Numbered from the stretch's first letter, positions 37,012-45,673 are shown. The stretch: 46,658 nt of DNA from an uncultured Bacteroidales bacterium (GCA_937906165.1 CALCYA010000121.1:1-46658); one strand, 5' to 3'. Made by a program: numbers and translations. Notes: generated by a model not told the origin, from the letters alone.

Positions 37012-39396
37012 ATGAGAAAATTTACTTTAATTCTTTCGTTGTTGGTAGCATTCGTTACCACAGCGATTGCGCAGACGGTTGTCGAGGGACAAATGTACCG
37101 CATCAAAGACAACACCCGTAGCAAGTACCTCACTGTCGGTTCATATGACCAAAATAGTACAGGTACACATGGAACAGTTCCTGTAATTGAAAAAGCAGAA
37201 GGCAACAAAGACCAGGTTTGGTACTTTGAATCAACAGGTACCGACAATCAGTATTATTTGAAATCAAAATCAAATTACTATATTGTATGCCGTGCTTGGA
37301 ACGTCGATGCAAATAGTATTGAAAAAAGCGCAATCAATCTTTTAGATGCAGATGAAGAGGGTTCGATTTATTTGCTGAACGGCACAAAATACTTCAAGGT
37401 AGAGGATATTGATGGCACTGCGCACCCATTCTGTGATGCACCTGCTGACCATGCGAATATTGTTACTTGGTCTTTAGAGACCGTTGACGAATCTGAGTTT
37501 GCGGCAGTCTCAATGGATGAGATTAACGCAGACTACAATGCTGCCAAAACTTATGCACAAAGCATTCTTGACAGAAACTTAGCTTCTGCTGCAGAGATTG
37601 AAGCACTAAACAATGCGTTAAGCGCTGCTGAAACTGCATATAACGCACTTGTGATAACAGATAACACAATCTCAGATGCTGATGCAACCACATTCCTTGG
37701 ACTTGTTGGCGAAATAAATACAGCTACTGACAATGCAAGATTCTTGACATCATTTGATGAAATGAGCAACAATCTTGTTTATTCAGTAATTTCTAATGGA
37801 CGTGGTTCTTGGGTAAGCAATGGAACAGCTATTACAGGTACTACTAAAGCTGGAATTGAGGTTGACATAACTTCTGCAAACCAGCAGTTTGCAATCATCA
37901 AGTCTGAGAACACAGGCAAGTACTATATGTACAACCTTGGTGCTGAGAAATTCGTTATCAAGTCAGGCAATTACACAGTTCTCACCGAGTCACCAGAGCA
38001 GGCTGTAACATTGTTGACAAGCACAAGCAGCACACACAAATGGGTTATCGCATTGGTCAATGACGACAACAGCTATAGCCACATGGGTGTTTCTAATGGT
38101 TATGACCCAGCTGTAATCACATTCTATAATGACGTCAACGATGCCGGAAACCAGTCTCGTATTGAACTTGTATCGTCAATAAACGAAGAGACCCTTAATG
38201 CTATCGAGGCTCTTATTGCAACTGCAGAGACAGACAACACAAATGCAGTAGCCGCCCTTGACGAAACAATTGCAAAGGCTGAGGCAATGTCTGCTTACAT
38301 CGGCACTGGCGTTGGCAAGTACACCTACACAGGTGAGGGCAGTTATGAGGAGAAGTTTGCTGCAATCGTAGCATTCCGTGAGGCTATCGCAGAGACTACT
38401 AACCCAACACCAGCAGAGGTAGAGGCAAAGACAGCAGAACTTGAAGCTATCATCGCTTCATTCTCACTCAATATGCCAGTTGCAGGTAAGTATTACCGCA
38501 TTAAGTCTAAGGTTTCAGGTCTTTATGTGACAGCTCCATCAAACACTGGCACTGCAATGATTATGGAAAGCGGAGCTAATGCAAATAACATTTTCTATTG
38601 GGACAATGATAAACACTTCCTCGTATATGGTACCGGTATGTATATAAACGGAAAGAACCACGCACATTATGGTTACAAGGACACATATACCTTTGAGGAA
38701 AGCAAGACAGGCGTTGTCGGCGCATATACAATCAAGCCTGCAACAGCAAACTACTGGCACGACAATGGTACAAACCTTGATGTATACAGTGGCGCCACAC
38801 ACGCAAATTGCAACTGGATCATTGAGGAGGTTACAGAACTCCCTGTAACAGTTTCTATAGGCTATGCAACACTCTACGCACCTGTAGCGCTTGCTATTCC
38901 TGAGGGTGTAACAGCTCACACTGTAACACTCAATGGTGAGTGGGCAACATTGAGCGAGCCTCTTGAGGTTATCCCTGCCAACACAGGTGTTGTACTCCAG
39001 GCTGAGGCAAACACTTACAATTTTGCTATCACAACAGCTGATGAGTTCAATGGAGAGAATGACCTTAACGGTTCTATTGCAAAAACACTTGTTACAAAGG
39101 ATGAGAACAAGGCATACTACATTTTGGCAGTTGTCAACGAAGTTGCCGGCTTCTACAACCCAACAAACGGTACTGACAACACAAAATTCTACAATGGTGG
39201 CCACAAGGCTTATATTGCTGTAGATGGTGCAGCACAGAGCAACAGTGTTCGTTTCGGTGAGGGCACAACAGGCATTGAGAATGTAACAGTTGAGAATGGC
39301 TTTAAGGCTATCTATGACCTTACAGGCCGCCGCGTTGAGTCAGCAACAGCTCCAGGTATCTACATCGTAAACGGCAAGAAGGTACTTGTAAAGTAA
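37012..39396 (+). CDS. Secreted multidomain protein with trefoil-like modules and C-terminal sorting signal
   Basis: 794 residues. Signal peptide to about residue 20. Residues 22-165 and about 490-610 look like related ricin-type/trefoil modules ('GQMYRIKDNTRSKYLTVG' and 'GKYYRIKSKVSGLYVT', each later with W/F-rich strands). Two helical FIVAR-like segments lie at about 168-210 and 390-480. A beta domain at about 615-700 is followed by a C-terminal signal 'FKAIYDLTGRRVES...GIYIVNGKKVLVK', which resembles type IX secretion sorting domains in Bacteroidota. Probably a surface or released glycan-binding protein. It precedes the sialic-acid operon, so a host-glycan ligand is plausible but not shown. 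Confidence 0.75.
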   Translation: MRKFTLILSLLVAFVTTAIAQTVVEGQMYRIKDNTRSKYLTVGSYDQNSTGTHGTVPVIEKAEGNKDQVWYFESTGTDNQYYLKSKSNYYIVCRAWNVDANSIEKSAINLLDADEEGSIYLLNGTKYFKVEDIDGTAHPFCDAPADHANIVTWSLETVDESEFAAVSMDEINADYNAAKTYAQSILDRNLASAAEIEALNNALSAAETAYNALVITDNTISDADATTFLGLVGEINTATDNARFLTSFDEMSNNLVYSVISNGRGSWVSNGTAITGTTKAGIEVDITSANQQFAIIKSENTGKYYMYNLGAEKFVIKSGNYTVLTESPEQAVTLLTSTSSTHKWVIALVNDDNSYSHMGVSNGYDPAVITFYNDVNDAGNQSRIELVSSINEETLNAIEALIATAETDNTNAVAALDETIAKAEAMSAYIGTGVGKYTYTGEGSYEEKFAAIVAFREAIAETTNPTPAEVEAKTAELEAIIASFSLNMPVAGKYYRIKSKVSGLYVTAPSNTGTAMIMESGANANNIFYWDNDKHFLVYGTGMYINGKNHAHYGYKDTYTFEESKTGVVGAYTIKPATANYWHDNGTNLDVYSGATHANCNWIIEEVTELPVTVSIGYATLYAPVALAIPEGVTAHTVTLNGEWATLSEPLEVIPANTGVVLQAEANTYNFAITTADEFNGENDLNGSIAKTLVTKDENKAYYILAVVNEVAGFYNPTNGTDNTKFYNGGHKAYIAVDGAAQSNSVRFGEGTTGIENVTVENGFKAIYDLTGRRVESATAPGIYIVNGKKVLVK

Positions 39397-39407
39397 TTAC
39401 AAAAGTT

Positions 39408-39438
39408 TGTAGGGGCATCCCTTACGGATGCCCACTAC
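39408..39438. terminator. Hairpin after the secreted protein gene
   Basis: GGGCATCC pairs with GGATGCCC around CTTAC, extended by TGTAG/CTACA. No T run follows, so termination is uncertain; the sequence looks like a dispersed palindromic element. Confidence 0.45.
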
Positions 39439-39464
39439 AAGCGAAGATAAAGACATAAGAAATA

Positions 39465-39503
39465 GTACAAAAGAAATATTTACTAAGTCCTTTTGTACAT
39501 TTG
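39465..39503 (+). promoter_or_regulatory. Promoter and dyad of peptide cassette 1
   Basis: -7 box TACATTTG at 39496-39503 (exact match). An inverted repeat GTACAAAAG (39465-39473) with CTTTTGTAC (39490-39498) overlaps it, possibly an operator. No TTTG at -33. Confidence 0.5.
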
Positions 39504-39535
39504 TCCAATTAACATTAAAAAAGATTATACTACTT

Positions 39536-39700
39536 ATGAAAAAGACTTATGTATCACCTTTTGCAGAAGAGGTAAATATTGAGACTACACAGATGCTTGC
39601 TAATTCTATTCCTGTAGGCGAGGGAGATGCTGACACATCAAATCCCGGCACTCAGCACAGCGATGACCGTCGCGGTGAGTGGGGCAACCTCTGGAACTAA
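39536..39700 (+). CDS. 54-residue peptide, tandem copy 1
   Basis: A 54-residue peptide starting MKKTYVSPFAEEVNIE and ending SDDRRGEWGNLWN. No signal peptide, no Gly-Gly leader, no cysteines. N-terminal pattern MKKxYxxPxxxxV...QMLAxS resembles a group of short uncharacterised Bacteroidales peptides (from memory, not checked). It has its own promoter (39496) and terminator (39714), and an almost identical neighbour 485 bp on. Start: ATG 39536, about 25 nt after the predicted transcription start; an in-frame ATG at 39431 lies before the promoter. Function unknown. Confidence 0.75.
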   Translation: MKKTYVSPFAEEVNIETTQMLANSIPVGEGDADTSNPGTQHSDDRRGEWGNLWN

Positions 39701-39713
39701 GAAAAATAACAAT

Positions 39714-39742
39714 AAATGCGAGGATACCTCCTCGCATTTTTG
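39714..39742 (+). terminator. Terminator of peptide cassette 1
   Basis: AAATGCGAGGA pairs with TCCTCGCATTT (39729-39739) and runs into TTTTTG. Confidence 0.9.
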
Positions 39743-39949
39743 TTCTCCGACAATTCTGCCGACAGCAGGGGTTGCGACGACAGGTGCTTTAGCCCACAAA
39801 AGAGTGTGCTATGTACTAAACCTTCAGGTCACCTAAGGAGTCCGCAGGGATTTAACCGCCTGCGGTGGAGGTGTTTTAAGGGAGTACCTCATTGTCTCTA
39901 AGGACCTTAACGGGAGCTTTACAAGCGAAAATAAAGACATAAAAAACAA

Positions 39950-39989
39950 GTACAGAAGAAATAGCTTAATAAGCCCTTTTGTACATTTG
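39950..39989 (+). promoter_or_regulatory. Promoter and dyad of peptide cassette 2
   Basis: -7 box TACATTTG at 39982-39989. The dyad is GTACAGAAG (39950-39958) with CTTTTGTAC (39976-39984), one mismatch and 1 bp wider than in cassette 1. Confidence 0.5.
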
Positions 39990-40020
39990 TCCAATTAACA
40001 TTAAAAAGATTATACTACAT

Positions 40021-40185
40021 ATGAAAAAGGCTTATGTATCACCTTTTGCAGAAGAGGTAAATATTGAGGCTACACAGATGCTTGCTGTATCCCTTGGAAA
40101 AAGCGACGAAGAGGTAGACACAAATAATCCCGGCACCCAGCTCAGCGATGACCGTCGCGGTGAGTGGGGTAACCTGTGGAACTAA
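40021..40185 (+). CDS. 54-residue peptide, tandem copy 2
   Basis: 54 residues, start MKKAYVSPFAEEVNIE, end SDDRRGEWGNLWN. Compared with copy 1, both ends are nearly unchanged (MKKxYVSPFAEEVNIExTQMLAxS and NPGTQxSDDRRGEWGNLWN), while residues 23-35 differ strongly (NSIPVGEGDADTS against VSLGKSDEEVDTN). Such a pattern suggests coding selection on both ends with a freer middle. Own promoter and terminator. No modification, export or immunity gene is adjacent. Function unknown. Confidence 0.75.
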   Translation: MKKAYVSPFAEEVNIEATQMLAVSLGKSDEEVDTNNPGTQLSDDRRGEWGNLWN

Positions 40186-40199
40186 TAAACAACAACAAT

Positions 40200-40228
40200 A
40201 AATGCGAGGACACCTCCTCGCATTTTTG
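40200..40228 (+). terminator. Terminator of peptide cassette 2
   Basis: Same stem as the terminator of cassette 1 with loop CACC, followed by TTTTTG. Confidence 0.9.
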
Positions 40229-40471
40229 TTCTCCGACAATTCTGCCGTCAGCACGGGTTGAAACAATCCGTTAAAGGTTGCGTCTGTTTACAAACCTCTT
40301 CAGCAGGAATGCCATAAAATAGGGAAAGGTGTAGAACTTGCCATTGAAACCGATGTTCTTATATCCCAGCTTTAGAGGAGAGATCTCTCGTCGCTACGCT
40401 CGCTCGAGAAGACAAACTTGAGGCCATCTCACGTAGCTGGGTGAAGGGGATAACGGGTAACAATTAACGAA

Positions 40472-40599
40472 ACCCTCTCCGCACTGCTTCGCGAAGCTGA
40501 TACACATTTAGCCCCTCACCGCTTCGCGGAGCTCCCCTTGATTACAAACAAGGGGAGCAGCTGTTTGTGTTTGGCGCCAAAGTTATAAAGGCTTTAGGG
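40472..40599 (-). repeat. Element B copy 4 (128 bp)
   Basis: Same length and hairpins as the other three copies. Confidence 0.85.
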
Positions 40600-40632
40600 T
40601 CTATAGTGTGAGCTATTCAAACGGCTAATTTG

Positions 40633-40682
40633 ACCCTCTCCGAGGCTTTGCCTCTCGTCTCCCTAATACAGGGAGACAATAG
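40633..40682 (-). repeat. Element A copy 6 with a replaced second stem
   Basis: On the minus strand hairpin 2 is GAGGC-AAA-GCCTC instead of GCAAC-GAA-GTTGC. Both arms have changed together while the rest of the 50 bp stays the same: a compensatory replacement. Confidence 0.85.
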
Positions 40683-40687
40683 CTTTT

Positions 40688-40860
40688 ATATATTCCTCCC
40701 CTGTCCTTAGGGGACATTGCGAGCGAGCAATGTTTGCGACGACGGGAGCTTTAGCTCCCCAAAGGAGTCCCGAAGGGCCCTGTCACGCAGTGACTGAGGG
40801 GTATATTTCGCTAATCGCAAAACGTTCATCGTTCAACGCTAAACGTTGCCACCCTCTCCG
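40688..40860 (-). repeat. Inverted copy of 24118-24290
   Basis: By eye the match is essentially exact over about 170 bp. The pair encloses about 16.4 kb holding the nucleotidyltransferase, susCD, ATPase, secreted protein and peptide cassettes. Confidence 0.85.
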
Positions 40861-40900
40861 CAACTCCGTTGCTCGTCTCCCTAACACAGGGAGACAATAG
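40851..40900 (-). repeat. Element A copy 7 (50 bp)
   Basis: Minus orientation; standard two hairpins. Confidence 0.85.
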
Positions 40901-41125
40901 CTTTAAGGTCTTAAAGGTCTTTGATGGGCGTAAATCCCTTAACCCTTATCCCGTCACCCCTCACCTCTCACCATTCACCCTCACCCTTACATCTCACCCT
41001 TCACCCATAACCTTTACACAAAAAAACCTTCCTCTCTTGCGCTTTCGGATTATTTTTCTTTTTTTTGTAAATTGTATCATATAAACAAAAAATTACAAAT
41101 AACTTATAACTAACTAATATTTATT

Positions 41126-42043
41126 ATGGAAAAGATTATCGGACTTATCGACGCTCCGTTTACCCCTTTCTATGAGAACAGCGAGGTAAACTATGAACCA
41201 ATCCCTGCATATGCACAGATGCTTGCAAAGAACGGAATGAAAGGTGTATTCATCAACGGTTCATCGGGCGAGGGTTATATGCTAACCGAGGAGGAGCGCA
41301 TCAAGCTCACCGAGGCTTGGGTGGCTGCAGCTCCCGAGGGTTTCAAGATTATTGTCCACGTGGGCAGCACCTGTGTGAAGTCGAGCCGCCGCATGGCTGA
41401 ACATGCACAGAAGATGGGTGTGTTCGGTATTGGTGCCATGGCACCTCCTTTCCCTAAGGTGGGCCGTGTCGAGGAACTTGTGAAATACTGCGAGGAGATT
41501 GCATCGGCTGCTCCTGAGCTTCCTTTCTACTTCTACCACATCCCTGCGTTCAACGGCGCATTCCTGCCAATGGTGAAGTTCCTTGAGGCTGTCGACGGCC
41601 GCATCCCCAACTTCGCGGGTATCAAGTACACATTCGAGAGCTTGTACGAGTACAACCAGTGCCGCCTGTACAAGAACGGCAAGTTCGACATGCTGCACGG
41701 ACAGGACGAGACTATCCTACCCTGCCTTGCCATGGGTGGTGCACAGGGCGGTATCGGCGGAACAACAAACTACAACGGCTGTAACCTTGCCGGCATCATC
41801 GACGCATGGAACGCAGGCGACCTTGAGAAGGCACGCGAATTGCAGAACTTCTCACAGGAGGTCATCAACGTCATCTGCCACTACCGCGGCAACATCGTTG
41901 GCGGCAAGAGAATAATGAAGCTCATAGGCCTTGACCTTGGCAAGAACCGTACTCCGTTCCAGAACATGACTGACGAGGAGGAGGCAGCTATGCGTAAGGA
42001 GCTTGAGGCTATCAACTTCTTCGAGCGTTGTAATAAGTTCTGA
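41126..42043 (+). CDS. nanL: N-acetylneuraminate lyase
   Basis: A 305-residue DHDPS/NAL-family aldolase splitting N-acetylneuraminate into N-acetylmannosamine and pyruvate. Schiff-base Lys167 lies in GIKYTF, catalytic Tyr137 in FYFYHIP, and the pyruvate-carboxylate loop GSSGEGYMLT at 45-54. Escherichia coli NanA has the corresponding Lys165 and Tyr137. First gene of a four-gene operon matching the nanLET order described in Bacteroides fragilis, hence the symbol. A long AT-rich leader precedes it; TATTTTTC at 41050-41057 is a weak -7 candidate. Confidence 0.92.
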   Translation: MEKIIGLIDAPFTPFYENSEVNYEPIPAYAQMLAKNGMKGVFINGSSGEGYMLTEEERIKLTEAWVAAAPEGFKIIVHVGSTCVKSSRRMAEHAQKMGVFGIGAMAPPFPKVGRVEELVKYCEEIASAAPELPFYFYHIPAFNGAFLPMVKFLEAVDGRIPNFAGIKYTFESLYEYNQCRLYKNGKFDMLHGQDETILPCLAMGGAQGGIGGTTNYNGCNLAGIIDAWNAGDLEKARELQNFSQEVINVICHYRGNIVGGKRIMKLIGLDLGKNRTPFQNMTDEEEAAMRKELEAINFFERCNKF

Positions 42044-42059
42044 CAGAAACATCAAGAAA

Positions 42060-42088
42060 GTCCTTAGAGCCTTCAAAGACCCTAAGGA
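42060..42088 (+). promoter_or_regulatory. Intercistronic hairpin between nanL and nanE
   Basis: GTCCTTAG (about 42060-42067) pairs with CTAAGGAC (about 42082-42089), followed by CTTATTT. It could reduce read-through or protect nanL mRNA. The gap is 61 bp. Confidence 0.5.
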
Positions 42089-42104
42089 CCTTATTTAAAC
42101 TACT

Positions 42105-43286
42105 ATGAATTGGAATGAATATCTCAAAGGTTGGTCGCAGAGGTACCGCGACGACCTTGTAAACAATATCATGCCTTTCTGGCTAAAGAACGGTCTTGAC
42201 CGCGTGAATGGCGGTGTATACACTTGCGTTGACCGTGACGGCTCGCTCATAGACAGCACAAAGTCGGTGTGGTTCCAGGGACGTTTTGCCTTTGTATGCA
42301 GCTTTGCCTACAACACCGTGGAGAAGAACCCCGAGTGGCTTGCAGCAGCAAAAAGTACAATAGATTTCATTGAGGCACACTGCTTTGACAAGGACGGCAG
42401 AATGTATTTCGAGGTGATGGCCGACGGCACACCGTTGCGCAAGCGCCGCTATGTGTTCTCGGAGAGCTTTGCAGCCATTGCCATGGCGGAGTACGCAAAG
42501 GCAAGCGGTGACAACACATATGCCCGGAAGGCGCTCAAGCTGTTCAAAGACATACGCAAGTTCGTTGCCACACCGGGTTACATGGAACCGAAATATCTTG
42601 ACACCTTACAGGCAAAGGGACACTCGCTCGTGATGATTCTCATCAACACGGCATCGCGCATACGCAATGTCATCAGCGACCCCGTACTCGACCAGCAGAT
42701 AAACGAGTCCATAGCATCGCTCAAGGACTTCATGAAGCCCGAGTTCAAGGCTCTGCTTGAGATGGTGGGCCCCAACGGCGAGTTCATCGACACTATCAAC
42801 GGACGTGTCATCAACCCCGGACACTGCATAGAGACAGCATGGTTCCTGCTCGAGGAGGCGAAGAACCGCGGATGGGACAAGGAGATTACCTCACAGGCCC
42901 TGCAGATACTCGACTGGTCATGGGAATGGGGCTGGGATAAGCAGTACGGCGGCATCATCAACTTCCGCGACTGCCGTAACCTGCCACCACAGGACTACTC
43001 GCAGGACATGAAGTTCTGGTGGCCGCAGACCGAGGCTATCATCGCCACCCTCTATGCCTACGAGGCAACAGGTGACGACAAGTACCTCATCTGGCACAAG
43101 CAGATAAGCGAATGGACATACGCGCATTTCCCCGACGAGGAGTGCGGCGAGTGGTACGGATATCTGCACCGCGACGGCACTGTGGCACAGCCTGCAAAGG
43201 GAAACATCTTCAAAGGTCCGTTCCACATCCCACGCATGATGATTAAATCGTTTGAATTGTGTAACATATTAACAGACAAAGAATAA
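42105..43286 (+). CDS. nanE: N-acylglucosamine 2-epimerase (AGE family)
   Basis: A 393-residue (alpha/alpha)6-barrel epimerase of the AGE/renin-binding-protein family, converting N-acetylmannosamine to N-acetylglucosamine. Expected catalytic region: His173 (KGHSL), His240 and Glu243 (NPGHCIETAWF), WWPQTEA (305-311) and His374 (GPFHIPRM). In Bacteroides fragilis the nan operon uses this type of epimerase in place of NanE/NanK of enteric bacteria. The stop overlaps the start of the transporter gene (TAATG), so translation is coupled. Confidence 0.9.
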   Translation: MNWNEYLKGWSQRYRDDLVNNIMPFWLKNGLDRVNGGVYTCVDRDGSLIDSTKSVWFQGRFAFVCSFAYNTVEKNPEWLAAAKSTIDFIEAHCFDKDGRMYFEVMADGTPLRKRRYVFSESFAAIAMAEYAKASGDNTYARKALKLFKDIRKFVATPGYMEPKYLDTLQAKGHSLVMILINTASRIRNVISDPVLDQQINESIASLKDFMKPEFKALLEMVGPNGEFIDTINGRVINPGHCIETAWFLLEEAKNRGWDKEITSQALQILDWSWEWGWDKQYGGIINFRDCRNLPPQDYSQDMKFWWPQTEAIIATLYAYEATGDDKYLIWHKQISEWTYAHFPDEECGEWYGYLHRDGTVAQPAKGNIFKGPFHIPRMMIKSFELCNILTDKE

Positions 43287-44548
43287 TGGGTAAGATAACA
43301 GAAAAGAAGTGGTATCCCTGGCTTGTAGTAGTGCTGCTGTCGGGCGTTGCGTTCCTCAACTACATGGACCGCCAGATGTTAAGCACCATGCGCTTTCACA
43401 TGGCCGAGGATATTGTTGAGGTTGCCGAGAGCTACACCGGCCCTTGGGGCTGGGGTGCGCTGATGGCTGCATTCATGTGGATATACGGTCTAATGAGCCC
43501 TATATCGGGTACTATCGCCGACCGTGTGAACCGCAAGAACCTAATTGTCGGAAGCCTCTTCGTGTGGTCGGCCGTGACATTCCTAATGGGATATGTCGAC
43601 ACATACTGGGAACTGTATGCACTGCGTGCCGTTATGGGCTTCAGCGAGGCATTGTATATCCCTGCCGCATTGTCACTCATAGCCGACATACATAGCGGCG
43701 AGACACGCTCCACAGCCATCGGTATACACATGACAGGTCTTTACCTGGGACAGGTTGCCGGCGGTTTCGGCTCTATCTTCTCGGAGCAGATGAGCAGCTG
43801 GCACACAGTGTTCCTTGTATGCGGTCTTGTGGGAATGGTATATTCAGTGGTGCTCATAGCCCTTGTGAAAGACCCGGGACGCGAGAAGAGCGCAAAGAGC
43901 GTGAAAGACCCCAACCAACCGAGTGTTTTCAAGAGCATTTCACTGGTATTGAGCAACATGGCATTCTGGGCCGTACTGTTCGTATTCACCACACTGAGCA
44001 TGCCGGGTTGGGCAACAAAGAACTGGTTGCCCGAGCTTGTTGCAAGGGTTATATCAGGCAGTTTCGGGCTCGACCCCAAGGAGGCTATGCACTACGCAGG
44101 CCCCACAGCGGTCATCTGCCTTGCTGGAGCATCGTTCATCGGTGCTATGATAGGTGCGAGAATATCGGACAAGTGGGTGCAGAAGAATGTGCGCGGACGC
44201 GTGTTGACAAGCTGTATCGGCCTTGCGCTCATCGTGCCTTCGCTCATCTTCATGGGCCTTGGTGACAGCCTCGTTGCCGTTGTGCTTGCAATACTCTGCT
44301 TCGGTATCGGTTACGGCTTCTTCGACACAAACACGATGCCTATCCTGTGCCAGTTCGTACCCTCACGCCAGCGTGCCACAGCATACGGCTTCATAAACAT
44401 GTCGGGCGTGTTGGGCGGCGCTGCCATAACAACGGCATTGGGCAATCTCTCACTGGGAACAGGCTTCGCACTGCTCGGCGGTGTGACAGTGCTGTCACTG
44501 CTGATAGAGTTCTTTGCACTGCGCCCGAAGACTATAAATATGGAATAA
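43286..44548 (+). CDS. nanT: MFS sialic-acid transporter
   Basis: A 420-residue major-facilitator protein of about 12 membrane segments. The motif GTIADRVNRK (75-84) is in the loop between helices 2 and 3, and ALRAVMGFSEALYIPAALSL is typical of sugar-acid MFS members. By context it imports free sialic acid across the inner membrane. Its stop codon touches the next start (TAAATG). Confidence 0.87.
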   Translation: MGKITEKKWYPWLVVVLLSGVAFLNYMDRQMLSTMRFHMAEDIVEVAESYTGPWGWGALMAAFMWIYGLMSPISGTIADRVNRKNLIVGSLFVWSAVTFLMGYVDTYWELYALRAVMGFSEALYIPAALSLIADIHSGETRSTAIGIHMTGLYLGQVAGGFGSIFSEQMSSWHTVFLVCGLVGMVYSVVLIALVKDPGREKSAKSVKDPNQPSVFKSISLVLSNMAFWAVLFVFTTLSMPGWATKNWLPELVARVISGSFGLDPKEAMHYAGPTAVICLAGASFIGAMIGARISDKWVQKNVRGRVLTSCIGLALIVPSLIFMGLGDSLVAVVLAILCFGIGYGFFDTNTMPILCQFVPSRQRATAYGFINMSGVLGGAAITTALGNLSLGTGFALLGGVTVLSLLIEFFALRPKTINME

Positions 44549-45649
44549 ATGAGAAAGATACTTTTTATACTTATAGGCGTTGCGCTCTTGGGTTGCACTG
44601 ACAATCACAAGGGCGCAAGCCCTTTAGTCAAGGACGGAACGATGCCTGCCTTTGAGAGCGGTTACGAGCTTGGTGTTTCGGCTTTATACGCAGCCGTACA
44701 TGACAGCGAGCTATACATTGCCGGAGGATGCAACTTCCCCGAGAAACCGGCTGCCGATGGTGGCTTAAAACGATACTACAAAGGCATATACAAAGCCGAG
44801 ATAGGCGAAAACCTTGTTTGGGAACAGGTTGCGACACTGCCTGCCGCATCGGCATACGGAGCAGCAGTACAGGCCGGGAACAGATGGATTATTGCAGGTG
44901 GCATGAACAGCGACGGTGCAACAAGCGATGTATATTGCTTAGACATTGAGAACGGTTGCAAGGCCGAGGCACTGCCGTCACTGCCCTGCACAATCGACAA
45001 CACCGCCGCTGCCATAAATGGCGAGAAGATATTTGTCGTTGGCGGTAATGCCGACGGAAAAGCGAGCAACAGAGTATTCATGCTTGACCTTGCAGCAACA
45101 GAGAAAGGCTGGGAGGAGCTGCCGTCAATACCGTCACGCCCACGCGTGCAGCCTGTGTGCGCCGCAACAGCCGAGGCCCTTTATGTGTGGGGTGGATTCT
45201 GCACAGCCGACAACATCAACGATGCTGTCACACACTGCGACGGAGCACGTTACATCTTCGCCGAGCAGCGCTGGGAGAAACTGCCCGAGGTACGCATTGA
45301 GGGTGAGAAAGAGCCATTCAGCCTGTCGGGAGGCGTTGCAATGGTCCACAAAGGCCGCATCATCGCCGCAGGCGGTGTGAACAAAGACATCTTCACAGAT
45401 GCTATATCAGGCCGATACAGTCTCACAAGCAAGGAGGAGTATATGCACCACCCTGCCGAGTGGTACAGGTTCAACAGCAGACTGGCAGCATACGACCCAC
45501 AGAAAGGATGTTGGGAGCTGATAAGCAATGACAAGGCTTTTGCACGCGCCGGAGCTGCAATGACCGCGAACGGCAATGACATCATCTACATAGGTGGTGA
45601 GCTGAAACCGGGCATACGCACACCCGAGACAAGCATCTTCAAGCAATAG
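44549..45649 (+). CDS. nanM: Kelch-propeller lipoprotein, sialic-acid mutarotase type (NanM-like)
   Basis: A 366-residue lipoprotein with lipobox LLGC (Cys16). Six kelch-type GG blades (YIAGGCNFP, IIAGGMNSDG, FVVGGNADG, YVWGGFCTA, AAGGVNKD, YIGGELKPG) predict a six-bladed propeller. It resembles the cyclically permuted mutarotase family found in sialic-acid operons; NanM of Escherichia coli speeds anomerisation of N-acetylneuraminate in the periplasm. Here the lipid anchor would fix it to a membrane, probably facing the periplasm. It is the last gene of the operon and a terminator follows. Confidence 0.85.
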   Translation: MRKILFILIGVALLGCTDNHKGASPLVKDGTMPAFESGYELGVSALYAAVHDSELYIAGGCNFPEKPAADGGLKRYYKGIYKAEIGENLVWEQVATLPAASAYGAAVQAGNRWIIAGGMNSDGATSDVYCLDIENGCKAEALPSLPCTIDNTAAAINGEKIFVVGGNADGKASNRVFMLDLAATEKGWEELPSIPSRPRVQPVCAATAEALYVWGGFCTADNINDAVTHCDGARYIFAEQRWEKLPEVRIEGEKEPFSLSGGVAMVHKGRIIAAGGVNKDIFTDAISGRYSLTSKEEYMHHPAEWYRFNSRLAAYDPQKGCWELISNDKAFARAGAAMTANGNDIIYIGGELKPGIRTPETSIFKQ

Positions 45650-45673
45650 GAGGGAAACCCTCCCACGTTTAGG

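Larger units (their letters stand above)
40365..41010. repeat. Repeat island 5 before the sialic-acid operon
   Basis: GATCT/GATGACA-type element 40377-40412, a third copy of the CTTGAGGCCATCTCACGTAG block from 40415, element B at 40472-40599, element A at 40633-40682 and 40851-40900, and between them an inverted copy of 24118-24290. No gene was found. Confidence 0.85.

Noticed and set aside
39536..40185. Peptide pair as a bacteriocin or lanthipeptide locus
   Set aside because: No Gly-Gly leader, no Cys or Ser/Thr-rich core, and no modification, protease/transporter or immunity gene next to them. Kept only as peptides of unknown function.
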